From NCBI RefSeq assembly GCF_029945805.1, contig NZ_JAQSDH010000038.1, positions 124,001 to 188,000 on the forward strand: a stretch of DNA of 64,000 bases, given 5' to 3'. A program made the translations under genes and the position numbers. Shown here piece by piece: positions 24,379 to 33,181 of the stretch (position 1 is the stretch's first letter; every line of letters begins with the position of its first letter). Source of the stretch: Flavobacterium sp. Lineage in GTDB: Bacteria > Bacteroidota > Bacteroidia > Flavobacteriales > Flavobacteriaceae. The notes beneath the pieces are model-generated. The model saw only the letters and a list, made by a program, of their open reading frames with translations. It did no database searches and was not told where the DNA came from.

Positions 24379-25002
24379 CTAATAGCTCATCAATTCTTCA
24401 AAACAGCTTATAAATTCCCCAACCGTATAACCATCCATCAATCCATGGTGCACATGAATTGACATATTCATAGTCTTTTTGCCATTTTCATCCATCATTT
24501 TGCCAAACGAAATCTTTGGACAACTATCTGGAAATGTGAAACTTCTTGCATGTGAAAAAGATGAAAAGTTTATCCAAGGCATTGCCGAGAAATGAATTAG
24601 ATTTTCCGGAAATTCGCGAGTAATAAGTCCAGTTGTATTTTGGATTCTTTCAATTTCTTTTTTTGTCGTATCAGCAAACAGCGTAATGTCCTGTGAATAT
24701 TCCATATAGGAAAATCCAAAAGTTTTATCGGCTCGAAGAATTGTGGCAGAGGCATCAATTTGGTCAAAAATATAAATGGCATCTTCAATAATTCGATACC
24801 GAAATGGTTCAATTGTATTGACCGCAGTTAATGTTTTGTGCAAATAGTAAGTAAAAAAAGAAATAAGTTGTTCCTTAGATTTTGCATAAGCAATCGTGCA
24901 GTCAATAGGAACGGTTACCCCAAAAAAAGGTTCTTCCATTTGCTTAAAAAACAAGAAATGTTCTTTTCGGTTCCAAGTGTTGAGGTCTAATTTTTGCTTC
25001 AC
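24379..25002 (-). CDS. CatA-like O-acyltransferase (chloramphenicol acetyltransferase family)
   Basis: 207 residues, about the normal length for this trimeric family. The start LDLNTWNRKEHFLFFKQMEE and the C-terminal catalytic motif HVHHGLMDGYTVGEF (HHxxxDG) are diagnostic for the CAT fold, which moves acetyl groups from acetyl-CoA to hydroxyls. Many chromosomal members of Bacteroidota lack resistance activity, so the substrate is unknown and chloramphenicol acetylation should not be assumed. It starts one base before the HAD gene ends in the same direction, forming a two-gene unit. Confidence 0.88.
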   Translation of the reverse strand: MKQKLDLNTWNRKEHFLFFKQMEEPFFGVTVPIDCTIAYAKSKEQLISFFTYYLHKTLTAVNTIEPFRYRIIEDAIYIFDQIDASATILRADKTFGFSYMEYSQDITLFADTTKKEIERIQNTTGLITREFPENLIHFSAMPWINFSSFSHARSFTFPDSCPKISFGKMMDENGKKTMNMSIHVHHGLMDGYTVGEFISCFEELMSY

Positions 25003-25003
25003 G

Positions 25004-25693
25004 TTATTTTAATAAAATTTCTAAAACATCCGATATTTTTTCCATCGTTCTGAAGTTGGGATGTTCCACTTTATGACCGATTTTTTCGTGTTCCCAAGTC
25101 GTGTGAAACGGAATATGCACGGCATGACCGCCAATTGCTAAAACAGGAAGCACATCCGATTTTAAAGAGTTTCCAATCATGAAAAATTCTTCTGGTTTAA
25201 TTTCTAAACGGCCTAAAAGTTTTTGATAATTGATTTCCTGTTTATCTGCCATTACTTCGATGTGGTGAAAATAAGGTCCCAAACCGGATCGATGCAATTT
25301 GCTTTGTTGATCTTTCAAATCGCCTTTAGTCGCAACAATCAATTTGTATTTTCCTTTTAACGCTTCTAGTGTCTCTTCAACACCATCTAGTAATTCGATA
25401 GGTTTTTCAAGTAATTCTTTTCCGTACAGAATGATTTTTTCAATAATTTCCAACGAAATAGTATTGTTTGAAATCGTCATTGCCGCCTCAATCATCGACA
25501 GAATATAGCCTTTTATTCCGTATCCATACAAATTAAGATTAGCAATTTCTGTTTTGAATAATTCTTGGGATAAACTGTGGTGCGTTAGGTAATTACTCAT
25601 TAATGCACAAAATTTTTCTTCTGTTTCCTGAAAGTAAGGTTCGTTGATGAAGAGCGTATCGTCAGCATCGAAAGCAATAACTTTTAATTTCAT
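25004..25693 (-). CDS. HAD family hydrolase
   Basis: 229 residues. Motif I is FDADDTLF (nucleophile Asp), motif II is the Thr in IVATKGD, and motif IV is MIGNSLKSDVLPVLAIGG, with helical cap residues between about 20 and 95. It is probably a small-molecule phosphatase of the haloacid dehalogenase superfamily in the cytoplasm; the substrate cannot be read. It precedes the CAT-like gene and starts just after a terminator shared with the upstream Cys-rich ORF. Confidence 0.9.
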   Translation of the reverse strand: MKLKVIAFDADDTLFINEPYFQETEEKFCALMSNYLTHHSLSQELFKTEIANLNLYGYGIKGYILSMIEAAMTISNNTISLEIIEKIILYGKELLEKPIELLDGVEETLEALKGKYKLIVATKGDLKDQQSKLHRSGLGPYFHHIEVMADKQEINYQKLLGRLEIKPEEFFMIGNSLKSDVLPVLAIGGHAVHIPFHTTWEHEKIGHKVEHPNFRTMEKISDVLEILLK

Positions 25694-25712
25694 AGTATCG
25701 TATTTAGTAAAA

Positions 25713-25739
25713 AAAACTCCGTCACTAAGAAGGAGTTTT
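25713..25739 (-). terminator. Terminator after ferritin and Cys-rich ORF
   Basis: AAAACTCC pairs with GGAGTTTT around an 11-base loop, followed on the minus strand by a long T run (and a shorter T tract on the plus strand). The hairpin includes the last codons of the 59-residue ORF. Confidence 0.75.
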
Positions 25740-25904
25740 ATATTTTTTTAATAGATCAAACATGGGGCAGCGCTTGCATCGCTTGCTTTCCTTTTTTTTA
25801 TATTTTTCACAACAACTCGACTTGCATTTTTCAGCAATGTTGTGAAGCTTAATAAGAATTTTTTCTTGCTTCTTTTTCGATAAAAGTTTCTCTTTATTAC
25901 TCAA
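25725..25904 (-). CDS. Predicted 59-residue Cys-rich basic protein downstream of ferritin
   Basis: An open frame begins at TTG 25904 (no ATG at that end; a TAA lies eight codons upstream) and ends inside the terminator. It reads MSNKEKLLSKKKQEKILIKL, then HNIAEKCKSSCCEKYKKKES and KRCKRCPMFDLLKK. Cys residues are spaced C-x3-CC and C-x2-C within a very Lys-rich chain, a possible metal-binding site. It starts 21 bases after the ferritin stop on the same strand, so it is probably co-transcribed. The composition is consistent and the frame lies in an otherwise unexplained gap, but no family was identified. Confidence 0.6.
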   Translation of the reverse strand: MSNKEKLLSKKKQEKILIKLHNIAEKCKSSCCEKYKKKESKRCKRCPMFDLLKKYKTPS

Positions 25905-25925
25905 AATGAGTGAATTTCGGATTAA

Positions 25926-26441
25926 TTATTGGGTAATTGCCGTAGTGCTTTTAATTGCAATTTGTTGAATATCTCGGTCAAATAAGTAGAGTCCGCCTTT
26001 GTCATCTCCAATTAAGTTTATTTTGTCCAAGATGGTTTTTGCCTGCGCTTCCTCTTCAATTTGTTCCGCTACATACCATTGTAAAAAGTTGTGCGTCGCA
26101 TAATCTTTCTCTTCAAAAGTTACGTGAACCAGTTCGTTGATAGAATTTGAAACAAATAATTCGTGAGCATAAAGTTCTTCAAACATTTCTTTCATTGTTC
26201 CGAAAGAAGTTTTTGGCGCTTTCAAATCGGTTACCGTAGCATGTCCGCCACGTTCGTTGACATACTTAACCAATTTCAGCATGTGCATACGCTCTTCGTC
26301 TGATTGAGCATACATAAACTGAGCAACACCTTCTAATCCTTGTATTTCTGCCCAGCAAGCCATAGATAAATACACTTGAGAAGATTCAGCTTCAATTCGG
26401 ATTTGCTTGTTTAATGCGGTTTCTATATTTTTTGATAACAT
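25926..26441 (-). CDS. ftnA: Ferritin
   Basis: 171 residues, typical for bacterial non-haem ferritin. The four-helix bundle carries ferroxidase-centre residues: Glu in RIEAESSQVYLSMACWAEIQ, the ExxH pair in SDEERMHMLKLVKYVNERGG, and Glu/Gln in WYVAEQIEEEAQAKTILDK. It stores iron as ferric oxide in 24-mers in the cytoplasm. metG lies upstream in the same direction 60 bases away. A Cys-rich small ORF follows. Confidence 0.96.
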   Translation of the reverse strand: MLSKNIETALNKQIRIEAESSQVYLSMACWAEIQGLEGVAQFMYAQSDEERMHMLKLVKYVNERGGHATVTDLKAPKTSFGTMKEMFEELYAHELFVSNSINELVHVTFEEKDYATHNFLQWYVAEQIEEEAQAKTILDKINLIGDDKGGLYLFDRDIQQIAIKSTTAITQ

Positions 26442-26501
26442 ATTTTTCTTTTTTTATAAAGTTAAAAATAAATCTTTTAAGGGTATTAATTTTTGTTGTT
26501 T

Positions 26502-28559
26502 TTAACTAATTAAAGCACCATTATCAACGCCATCGGCATCTGGATTTACGAAAACCAATTTGCCTTCTTTGTTGTTGGTCATCAAAATCATTCCTTCGCT
26601 ATCCACACCACGTAAAGCTCTTGGAGCTAAATTTATTAAAACCGTAACCCGTTTTCCAATGACCTCTTCAGGTGAAAAATGTTCGGCAATTCCGGAAACA
26701 ATAGTTCTTACGTCTAAACCGGTATCTACTTTCAATACTAAAAGTTTATTTGCTTTTGGCATCTTTTCAGCTTCTACAATAGTTCCGACTCTTAAATCTA
26801 ATTTCGCGAAATCATCAAAAGTTGAAGTTTCCTTTTGAGGTTCAGTGACTTTGTTTTCCATTGCGTTGGCGGTTTTTGTAGCTTCTAATTTTGCTATTTG
26901 TTTTTGGATTTCGGCGTCTTCAATTTGGGCAAATAGAATAGCTCCGATACCAATTTTGTGTCCAGCCGGAATCAAATCGGATGATGTCGCAATTGTATCC
27001 CAAGAAGCCACATTGTGTTGCAAAGTTGTCACCAATTTTTTTGATGTAAACGGTAAAAATGGCTCACATAAAGCAGCTAAAGCAGCGGCAATTTGTAACG
27101 CCACATACATTTGGGTTTGAACACGTTCTGGATCGGTTTTCACCATTTTCCATGGTTCTTCGTCTGCTAAATATTTATTACCTAATCGTGCCACATTCAT
27201 CAATTCGACTTGTGCCTCACGGAATCTGTAGCGTTCGATTGAAGAAGAAATAACAGCAGGATATGCTTTTAATTCGGCCAATGTTCGTTCGTCAACTTCA
27301 CTAAATTCATTTGGATTTGGAACAATTCCGTCGTAATATTTATTGGTTAAAACCACTACACGATTGATGAAATTTCCAAAAACTGCTGCTAATTCGTTAT
27401 TGTTTCTCGCCTGAAAATCTTTCCAAGTAAAGTCGTTGTCTTTAGTTTCTGGAGCATTTGCGGTCAATGCGTAACGCAAAACGTCTTGTTTGTCTGGGAA
27501 ATCCTGTAAGTATTCATGAAGCCAAACGGCCCAGTTTTTAGAAGTTGACAATTTGTTTCCTTCTAAATTTAAGAATTCATTTGCCGGAACATTATCCGGT
27601 AAGATATAGGTTCCTTCGGCTTTTAACATCGCCGGGAAAATAATGCAATGAAAAACGATATTGTCTTTACCGATGAAGTGAACCAATTTGGTATCATCTT
27701 TTTTCCAATAATCTTCCCAATTTTTTCCTTCTCGTGAGGCCCATTCTTTGGTAGCAGAAATGTATCCAATTGGCGCATCGAACCATACATATAATTTTTT
27801 TCCTTCGGCGCCTTCAACCGGGACATCGATTCCCCAGTCTAAATCACGAGTTACTGCACGTGGTTTTAATCCGTCATCCAACCACGATTTTACTTGGCCC
27901 AAAACATTAACTTTCCAATCTTTAGCGTGATCCACTAAAATCCATTTCGTTAAAAAATCTTGGTACCGATCTAGCGGCAAAAACCAATGTTTAGTTGATT
28001 TCAATATGGGTGTATCTCCAGTAATAGTTGATTTTGGATTGATTAGATCAGTCGCGTTCAAAGTAGAGCCACAACGTTCACACTGATCACCATACGCTTC
28101 TGGGTTGTCACATTTTGGGCACGTTCCCGTTACGAATCGGTCAGCCAAAAACTGATCTGCTTTAGCATCATACAACTGCTCGGTAACTTCTTCAATGAAA
28201 TCGCCTTTGTCGTATAATTTTCTAAAAAATTCTTGCGCTGTATCGTGATGAATTTTGGAAGATGTTCTCGAATAATTGTCAAACGAAATTCCGAAATCAA
28301 TAAACGACTGACGAATAATTGCATCGTATTTATCGATAACTTGCTGAGGCGTAATGCCTTCCTTTTTGGCTTTCATCGATATCGCAACGCCGTGTTCATC
28401 GCTTCCACAAATGAATGCTACATCTTTCCCTTGTAATCGTAGGTAACGAGCGTATATATCGGAGGGTACATAAACTCCGGCCAAATGACCAATATGAATT
28501 GGGCCATTAGTGTATGGCAAAGCTGCTGTAATTGTATATCTGTTTGGATTTTCTAACAT
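26502..28559 (-). CDS. metG: Methionine--tRNA ligase with C-terminal tRNA-binding domain
   Basis: 685 residues from the ATG at 28559; a longer frame upstream reads through the promoter and lacks homology. It charges tRNA-Met. The class I HIGH motif is [18 protein letters not shown], the KMSKS-like loop is [12 protein letters not shown], and the zinc knuckle is in [20 protein letters not shown]. The last about 110 residues ([20 protein letters not shown] to [15 protein letters not shown]) are the EMAP-II-like tRNA-binding domain of dimeric MetRS. A -7 element TATTTTTG lies at 28615-28622. Confidence 0.97.
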   Translation of the reverse strand: MLENPNRYTITAALPYTNGPIHIGHLAGVYVPSDIYARYLRLQGKDVAFICGSDEHGVAISMKAKKEGITPQQVIDKYDAIIRQSFIDFGISFDNYSRTSSKIHHDTAQEFFRKLYDKGDFIEEVTEQLYDAKADQFLADRFVTGTCPKCDNPEAYGDQCERCGSTLNATDLINPKSTITGDTPILKSTKHWFLPLDRYQDFLTKWILVDHAKDWKVNVLGQVKSWLDDGLKPRAVTRDLDWGIDVPVEGAEGKKLYVWFDAPIGYISATKEWASREGKNWEDYWKKDDTKLVHFIGKDNIVFHCIIFPAMLKAEGTYILPDNVPANEFLNLEGNKLSTSKNWAVWLHEYLQDFPDKQDVLRYALTANAPETKDNDFTWKDFQARNNNELAAVFGNFINRVVVLTNKYYDGIVPNPNEFSEVDERTLAELKAYPAVISSSIERYRFREAQVELMNVARLGNKYLADEEPWKMVKTDPERVQTQMYVALQIAAALAALCEPFLPFTSKKLVTTLQHNVASWDTIATSSDLIPAGHKIGIGAILFAQIEDAEIQKQIAKLEATKTANAMENKVTEPQKETSTFDDFAKLDLRVGTIVEAEKMPKANKLLVLKVDTGLDVRTIVSGIAEHFSPEEVIGKRVTVLINLAPRALRGVDSEGMILMTNNKEGKLVFVNPDADGVDNGALIS

Positions 28560-28614
28560 AAAAAGTTTTATAAAATTCTGATGGAATTCCGAAGTTTTGC
28601 AACAGAAGGAAGTG

Positions 28615-28622
28615 CAAAAATA
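28615..28622 (-). promoter_or_regulatory. -7 element TATTTTTG upstream of metG
   Basis: TATTTTTG on the minus strand fits TAnnTTTG and lies 55 bases before the metG ATG. A divergent TACTTTTG at 28667-28674 could serve the LD-carboxypeptidase gene. Confidence 0.45.
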
Positions 28623-28704
28623 AGTATTTTTAAGCCAAGATTTCACTTATTAATTTCGGATTTGTTTACTTTTGAAAAGTCTATATTCAAATTAAAACGG
28701 ATTA

Positions 28705-29661
28705 ATGCGAACGCTTATACTTTTACTATCTTTAATTTCAATTTTCTCTTATTCTCAAAAAAAGATGATTACACCAGCTTATTTACAAAAAGGCGATACG
28801 ATTGCCATAGTTTCTACAGCGCGAAAAAACATTGACGATAATTTAAAACCGACGATTGATCTGCTCGAAGGTTGGGGTTTGAGCGTAGTAATAGGAAAAA
28901 CGATTGGTTTGGATTATTACCAATTAGCGGGAACAACGGAACAACGTGCAGCTGATTTTCAGGAACAGATGGATAATCCAAATATCAAAGCAATTTGGTG
29001 CGTTCGAGGTGGATACGGCACAGTAAAAATGATAGATTTATTAGATTTTTCCAAATTTAAACAAAATCCAAAATGGATTATTGGCTTTAGCGATGTCACC
29101 GTTTTGCACAGTCATTTGAATAATTTGGGTTTCGAATCCATACACGGAATAATGCCAGTAAGTGTAGCAAGAGCGACTGATGAAGCCAAAAACTCATTAT
29201 GCGCAGCGCTGTTTAATGATAAATTACAATACACTTTAGATTGCGATGCCTTAAATCATAATGGAAAAGCCAAAGGCGAATTAGTCGGTGGAAATTTGTC
29301 TATTTTATACAGTTTATTAGGTTCGCCATCTGCTATTGATTGTAGTGATAAAATTCTTTTTATTGAAGATCTGGATGAATATTTATACCACATCGACCGA
29401 ATGATGACAAACTTGAAACGCAACGGATGTTTATCTAGCTTGAAAGGTATAATTGTGGGAGCAATGACCGACATGAAAGACAACGATATTCCATGGGGAA
29501 GAAATGCCTTAGAGATTATTGAAGATACTGTTAAAGGATTAAATATCCCGATCATTTACAATTTCCCAGCCGGACATATCAGAGACAATCGTTCTTTGAT
29601 TTTTGGAAGACAGGTTTCAATGGAGGTCAATGATAAGGAAAGTACCGTGACATTCGAGTAG
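28705..29661 (+). CDS. LD-carboxypeptidase (peptidase family S66), exported
   Basis: 318 residues. The S66 triad appears as Ser in WIIGFSDVTVLH, Glu in LFIEDLDEYLYHIDRM and His in FPAGHIRDNRSLIFG. Such enzymes remove the terminal D-amino acid from tetrapeptides during murein recycling. The N-terminus MRTLILLLSLISIFSYSQKK looks like a signal peptide, whereas well-studied LdcA is cytoplasmic, so a periplasmic location is suggested. It is divergent from metG. Confidence 0.93.
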   Translation: MRTLILLLSLISIFSYSQKKMITPAYLQKGDTIAIVSTARKNIDDNLKPTIDLLEGWGLSVVIGKTIGLDYYQLAGTTEQRAADFQEQMDNPNIKAIWCVRGGYGTVKMIDLLDFSKFKQNPKWIIGFSDVTVLHSHLNNLGFESIHGIMPVSVARATDEAKNSLCAALFNDKLQYTLDCDALNHNGKAKGELVGGNLSILYSLLGSPSAIDCSDKILFIEDLDEYLYHIDRMMTNLKRNGCLSSLKGIIVGAMTDMKDNDIPWGRNALEIIEDTVKGLNIPIIYNFPAGHIRDNRSLIFGRQVSMEVNDKESTVTFE

Positions 29662-29741
29662 ATTTTTAGATTGACTTGGACTTCTTAGAAAGTTAGATTA
29701 ATACAATAAGTCTAAAAATCTAAATCAGTCTAAAAATCTAA
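29660..29741. repeat. 12-base inverted repeat with duplicated right arm
   Basis: TAGATTTTTAGA (29660-29671) is perfectly complementary to TCTAAAAATCTA, which occurs twice (29711-29722 and 29729-29740) inside a 15-base direct repeat AGTCTAAAAATCTAA (29709-29723 and 29727-29741). The cluster fills the 119-base gap between the LD-carboxypeptidase and yraN genes, where further GTCTAA words occur. Confidence 0.75.
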
Positions 29742-29780
29742 TTAATTTAAGGAGTCTAACCAACTAAGTAGTCTAAAACC

Positions 29781-30140
29781 ATGGCTGAACATAATGAACT
29801 TGGAAAGTTTGGAGAAGAATTGGCTGTAGCATTTCTGAAAAAAGAAGGCTATACTATTTTAGAAACCAACTGGACATTTCAAAAAGCGGAAATCGATATT
29901 ATTGCGCAAAAAGACACTGTTTTAGCTGTTGTTGAGGTTAAAACGCGTTCGTCTATTGAGTTTGGATTACCACAAGATTTTGTTAAACCAAAGAAAATCC
30001 AATTACTAGTGAAAGCCGTAAATGAATACATCGTTTCCAATGATTTAAATGTTGAAGTTCGCTTTGATATTATTGCAATTTACAAAGAAGACAAAGACTA
30101 TAAAATGGAACATATTGTAGATGCTTTTTACTATTTCTGA
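29781..30140 (+). CDS. yraN: YraN family protein (predicted endonuclease-like)
   Basis: 119 residues. The fold is that of Holliday-junction-resolvase-like nucleases: LGKFGEELAVAFLKKEGYTI, AEIDIIAQKD and VVEVKTRSS provide the acidic and Lys residues of the active-site pattern (Glu, Asp, ExK). The function of YraN is not established. It stands alone on the plus strand with a repeat cluster upstream and a T9SS metalloprotease downstream. Confidence 0.93.
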   Translation: MAEHNELGKFGEELAVAFLKKEGYTILETNWTFQKAEIDIIAQKDTVLAVVEVKTRSSIEFGLPQDFVKPKKIQLLVKAVNEYIVSNDLNVEVRFDIIAIYKEDKDYKMEHIVDAFYYF

Positions 30141-30223
30141 TTAAACAATTCCTAAAAACAGACATAAAAATTTGTTTTGTGCTGAATTTCAATAACTTTA
30201 CAAAAAAAACACAATTTACTAGC

Positions 30224-32398
30224 ATGAAAAAACACCTACTATTAACTGCATTATTTTGCTTGACAAACCTCGCGGCACAAAATAAAGTCGCAGAAAAGGT
30301 TTCGGAATTACAAAGGCTGAACGCAAAATTCACTCCAATTTCTGTATTGTTGCCAACTCAAGATGCTAATGATACTGCTGTAAATAAAGTGGTTGACGGA
30401 GCTACATTAGCAACAATAAATTTGCAAAATGTTAATGACATTGTTTCCAATAAATATGGATCAATCGAACTAGAAATTCCATATCAAAACCGAACTATTT
30501 CTATGCTTCTGTATAACGTAAATCCATTTGCAGAAGGTTTTCACGTAGATACTGATAAGGGTGAAAATGTTGCCTATCAAAAAGGAGTTTACTATCGTGG
30601 TATTATAAAGGGAGATACTAAATCGGTGTCATCATTCAACTTTTTTAATGGAGAATTCAATGGCATCATATCCAATGCTGAATTAGGTAATATCGTTGTT
30701 GGTAAATTAGAAAAACAAAACAATCAGACCGATTATGTCGTGTATTCTGATGTTAAAATGAAAATATTTAATGATTTTGATTGTCATGTGAAAGGCGAAG
30801 GAGAACCAATTATAAACAATGGTGAAAACAATAGAAATGTGAATAGCGAAAGATGTGTTGGCTTTTATTTTGAGGTTGACAATACCATTTTTCAAGCTAA
30901 CGGTAATGATGAAACCGCCACAACTAACTGGATGACTTCTGTTTTTAATAACGTTCAAACTTTATACGCCAACGAGGGAATTACAGTCGGTTTAAAATCA
31001 ATATTTATTTGGACAGCTCTCGATCCGTTCGAAGGCATTGGAACAGGTTCGAGTGCTTATCTAAACGCCTTCAGACAAAACACGCCGATTTTTGATGGTG
31101 ATTTGGGTATGCTTGTCGGTATTGATCCGGGCGGCCTTGGAGGTGTAGCTTTTTTGAACACACTTTGTTCTACTAATAATTACGCTTATTCAGATGTTAA
31201 TATTACGTACAACACTGTTCCGTTGTATTCTTGGACAGTACAAGTTATTGCTCACGAGTTTGGTCATTCAATGGGTTCGAGTCACACCCATGCCTGTGTT
31301 TGGAATGGAAATAATACTAGAATTGATGGCTGTGGTCCAGCAGCAGGGTATAGCGAAGGAAACTGTGCAACAGGACCAATCCCATCATCCACTGACAAGG
31401 GAACGATTATGAGTTATTGCCATTTAGTTTCAGGTGTTGGAATCAGTTTAAGTAACGGATTTGGACCTCAACCCGCAGCACTTATTTTAAACAATGTCAA
31501 CAGTAGAACTTGTTTAAGTTTTGATTGTGCAGGCAGTTGCCCCAATACTATAAGTGATGTAGAGGTAACTAATATCACTCCAACATCGGTAACGGTTTCT
31601 TGGTACGATTTAGGTTCAGCAACCTCATGGCAAGTTGCGGTCACACCTTTTACTTCTTCTCCACTTGTCTGGAATACAGTTACTGGAGTTAGTACTTACA
31701 CAGCTTCGGATTTAAATCCAAATACCTATTATAGGGTCAATGTCCGACCATTTTGCGACGGAATTGAACCAGCAGTAAAGGAAAAAATAGTTGCTACTTC
31801 ATCTACAAATTTCTGTGCTAATGTTCCTTTTACAGACACTGGAGGAACTACGGATACTTATACAAATATGCAAACTTGGGTGAGAACTATGAAGCCAAAC
31901 AATCCAGGCCTGAAACTTAAAGTGACCTTCTCAAGCTTCAGCTTAGAAAACACGTACGACTTTTTATATATTTACAATGGTTCAGATGAGTTTTATCCAA
32001 GCTTGACACCAACAGGTTTAACAGGAACAACAAATCCAGGAACTTTTAATTCAACTGCAGCAGATGGATCATTAACTTTTAAATTTGAATCAGATGAAGC
32101 TGTAGTAGCGTCAGGATGGAATGCCACTGTAACGTGCACAGGAACATTGGGTATTGATGATGCAGAGTTCTTAGATTACAGTTATTATCCTAATCCAACT
32201 ACCGGAAAAGTAAATATTAATTCTAAAGATGCCATCACAGAAATAGCTGTATATTCTATTCAAGGTCAGTTATTGTTCAGTCAAAAATTGAATGAATTGA
32301 GCACAAGTGTTGATATTTCGCAGTTTGCAAAAGGGACGTATTTCTTTAAAATGAAAATCAATGAAAAGGAAACTAATTTCAAGATTTTGAAAATGTAA
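30224..32398 (+). CDS. Secreted zinc metalloprotease with FN3, CUB and T9SS sorting domain
   Basis: 724 residues from ATG at 30224, opening with a signal peptide (KKHLLLTALFCLTNLAAQ). The catalytic domain carries HExxHxxGxxH near residue 344 in AHEFGHSMGSSHTHACVW and a Met-turn in GTIMSYCH, a reprolysin-like metzincin. A fibronectin type III domain follows (SDVEVTNITPTSVTVSWYDL), then a CUB domain from about 528 (FCANVPFTDTGGTTDTYTNM, with DFLYIYNGSDE). The last 75 residues (YYPNPTTGKVNINSKDAITE to KGTYFFKMKINEKE) are a type A T9SS sorting domain. It is expected to be exported to the cell surface or medium. Confidence 0.95.
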   Translation: MKKHLLLTALFCLTNLAAQNKVAEKVSELQRLNAKFTPISVLLPTQDANDTAVNKVVDGATLATINLQNVNDIVSNKYGSIELEIPYQNRTISMLLYNVNPFAEGFHVDTDKGENVAYQKGVYYRGIIKGDTKSVSSFNFFNGEFNGIISNAELGNIVVGKLEKQNNQTDYVVYSDVKMKIFNDFDCHVKGEGEPIINNGENNRNVNSERCVGFYFEVDNTIFQANGNDETATTNWMTSVFNNVQTLYANEGITVGLKSIFIWTALDPFEGIGTGSSAYLNAFRQNTPIFDGDLGMLVGIDPGGLGGVAFLNTLCSTNNYAYSDVNITYNTVPLYSWTVQVIAHEFGHSMGSSHTHACVWNGNNTRIDGCGPAAGYSEGNCATGPIPSSTDKGTIMSYCHLVSGVGISLSNGFGPQPAALILNNVNSRTCLSFDCAGSCPNTISDVEVTNITPTSVTVSWYDLGSATSWQVAVTPFTSSPLVWNTVTGVSTYTASDLNPNTYYRVNVRPFCDGIEPAVKEKIVATSSTNFCANVPFTDTGGTTDTYTNMQTWVRTMKPNNPGLKLKVTFSSFSLENTYDFLYIYNGSDEFYPSLTPTGLTGTTNPGTFNSTAADGSLTFKFESDEAVVASGWNATVTCTGTLGIDDAEFLDYSYYPNPTTGKVNINSKDAITEIAVYSIQGQLLFSQKLNELSTSVDISQFAKGTYFFKMKINEKETNFKILKM

Positions 32399-32420
32399 TT
32401 TCAAATAGTACAAGTTAGAA

Positions 32421-32448
32421 AAGCTTCGAGAAATCGGGGCTTTTTTTT
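32421..32448 (+). terminator. Terminator after the T9SS metalloprotease
   Basis: AAGCTTCG pairs with CGGGGCTT (8 bp with two G-U pairs, six-base loop), followed by a run of eight T. It ends the metalloprotease transcript. Confidence 0.7.
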
Positions 32449-32544
32449 GTGACTACAATTTTTTCTAGATAGGAATCACTACGCTCATTTACGTATTTCA
32501 AAAAAGATTTACTATTTTTAATATTGTAACGTAATTCACTACCC

Positions 32545-33171
32545 ATGAAAAAACGAATTGGCATTGTAGAGGACAACCATGATTTGCGTGAAGCTTTATG
32601 TATGATGATTCAGTTTACCGATCAATATGAGTTGGCAGAAAGTTTTGAAAATGCAGAATCAGCCCTTACAACATTACCTTTATTGGATGTTGATGCCGTT
32701 TTGATGGATATCAATCTTCCGGGAGAAAGCGGAATAATTTGCGTGAATAAGCTCAAAAGTGTTTGCCCTAAGGTTTTAGTTTTGATGTGCACTTCGTATG
32801 AAGATGATATTAAAATTTTTCAGAGTCTGGAAGCCGGTGCCAGCGGTTACATCTTAAAAACCGAAGGCCCGGCCAAAATCGTAGGTGCTTTAGACGAATT
32901 ATTTGAAGGCGGAAGTCCAATGAGCAGCAGTATTGCCCGAAAAGTAGTCGCCAGTTTTTCTAAAATGGCATCTCAAAATAAATTAACAGAATCGTTAACG
33001 GCTCGGGAAAACGAAATACTCAATTTATTGGCAACAGGACAAATGAACAAAGAAGTGGCGGCCAAGTTGGAAATTAGTCACGGAACCGTTCGCAAGCACA
33101 TCCAAAACATTTACGAAAAACTTCATGTCAACACTCGAGTAGAAGCAGTAAATTTATATCTGAAACGCTAA
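32545..33171 (+). CDS. LuxR/NarL-type response regulator
   Basis: 208 residues. The receiver domain has acidic residues in GIVEDNHDLREAL, the phospho-acceptor Asp in DAVLMDINLPGESG, Thr/Ser in VLMCTSYEDD and Lys in YILKTEGPAK. The C-terminal LuxR helix-turn-helix spans TARENEILNLLATGQMNKEV to HGTVRKHIQNIYEKLHVNTR. It pairs with the histidine kinase that begins 10 bases after its stop. Together they probably control surface genes, since the following genes encode an S74 surface protein and a T9SS protein. Confidence 0.95.
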   Translation: MKKRIGIVEDNHDLREALCMMIQFTDQYELAESFENAESALTTLPLLDVDAVLMDINLPGESGIICVNKLKSVCPKVLVLMCTSYEDDIKIFQSLEAGASGYILKTEGPAKIVGALDELFEGGSPMSSSIARKVVASFSKMASQNKLTESLTARENEILNLLATGQMNKEVAAKLEISHGTVRKHIQNIYEKLHVNTRVEAVNLYLKR

Positions 33172-33181
33172 AGCATTGCGA

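Noticed and set aside
24379..25002. Reading the CAT-like gene as an antibiotic-resistance gene
   Set aside because: The catalytic motif shows only the fold; chromosomal members of this type often act on other substrates, and no mobile context surrounds it.
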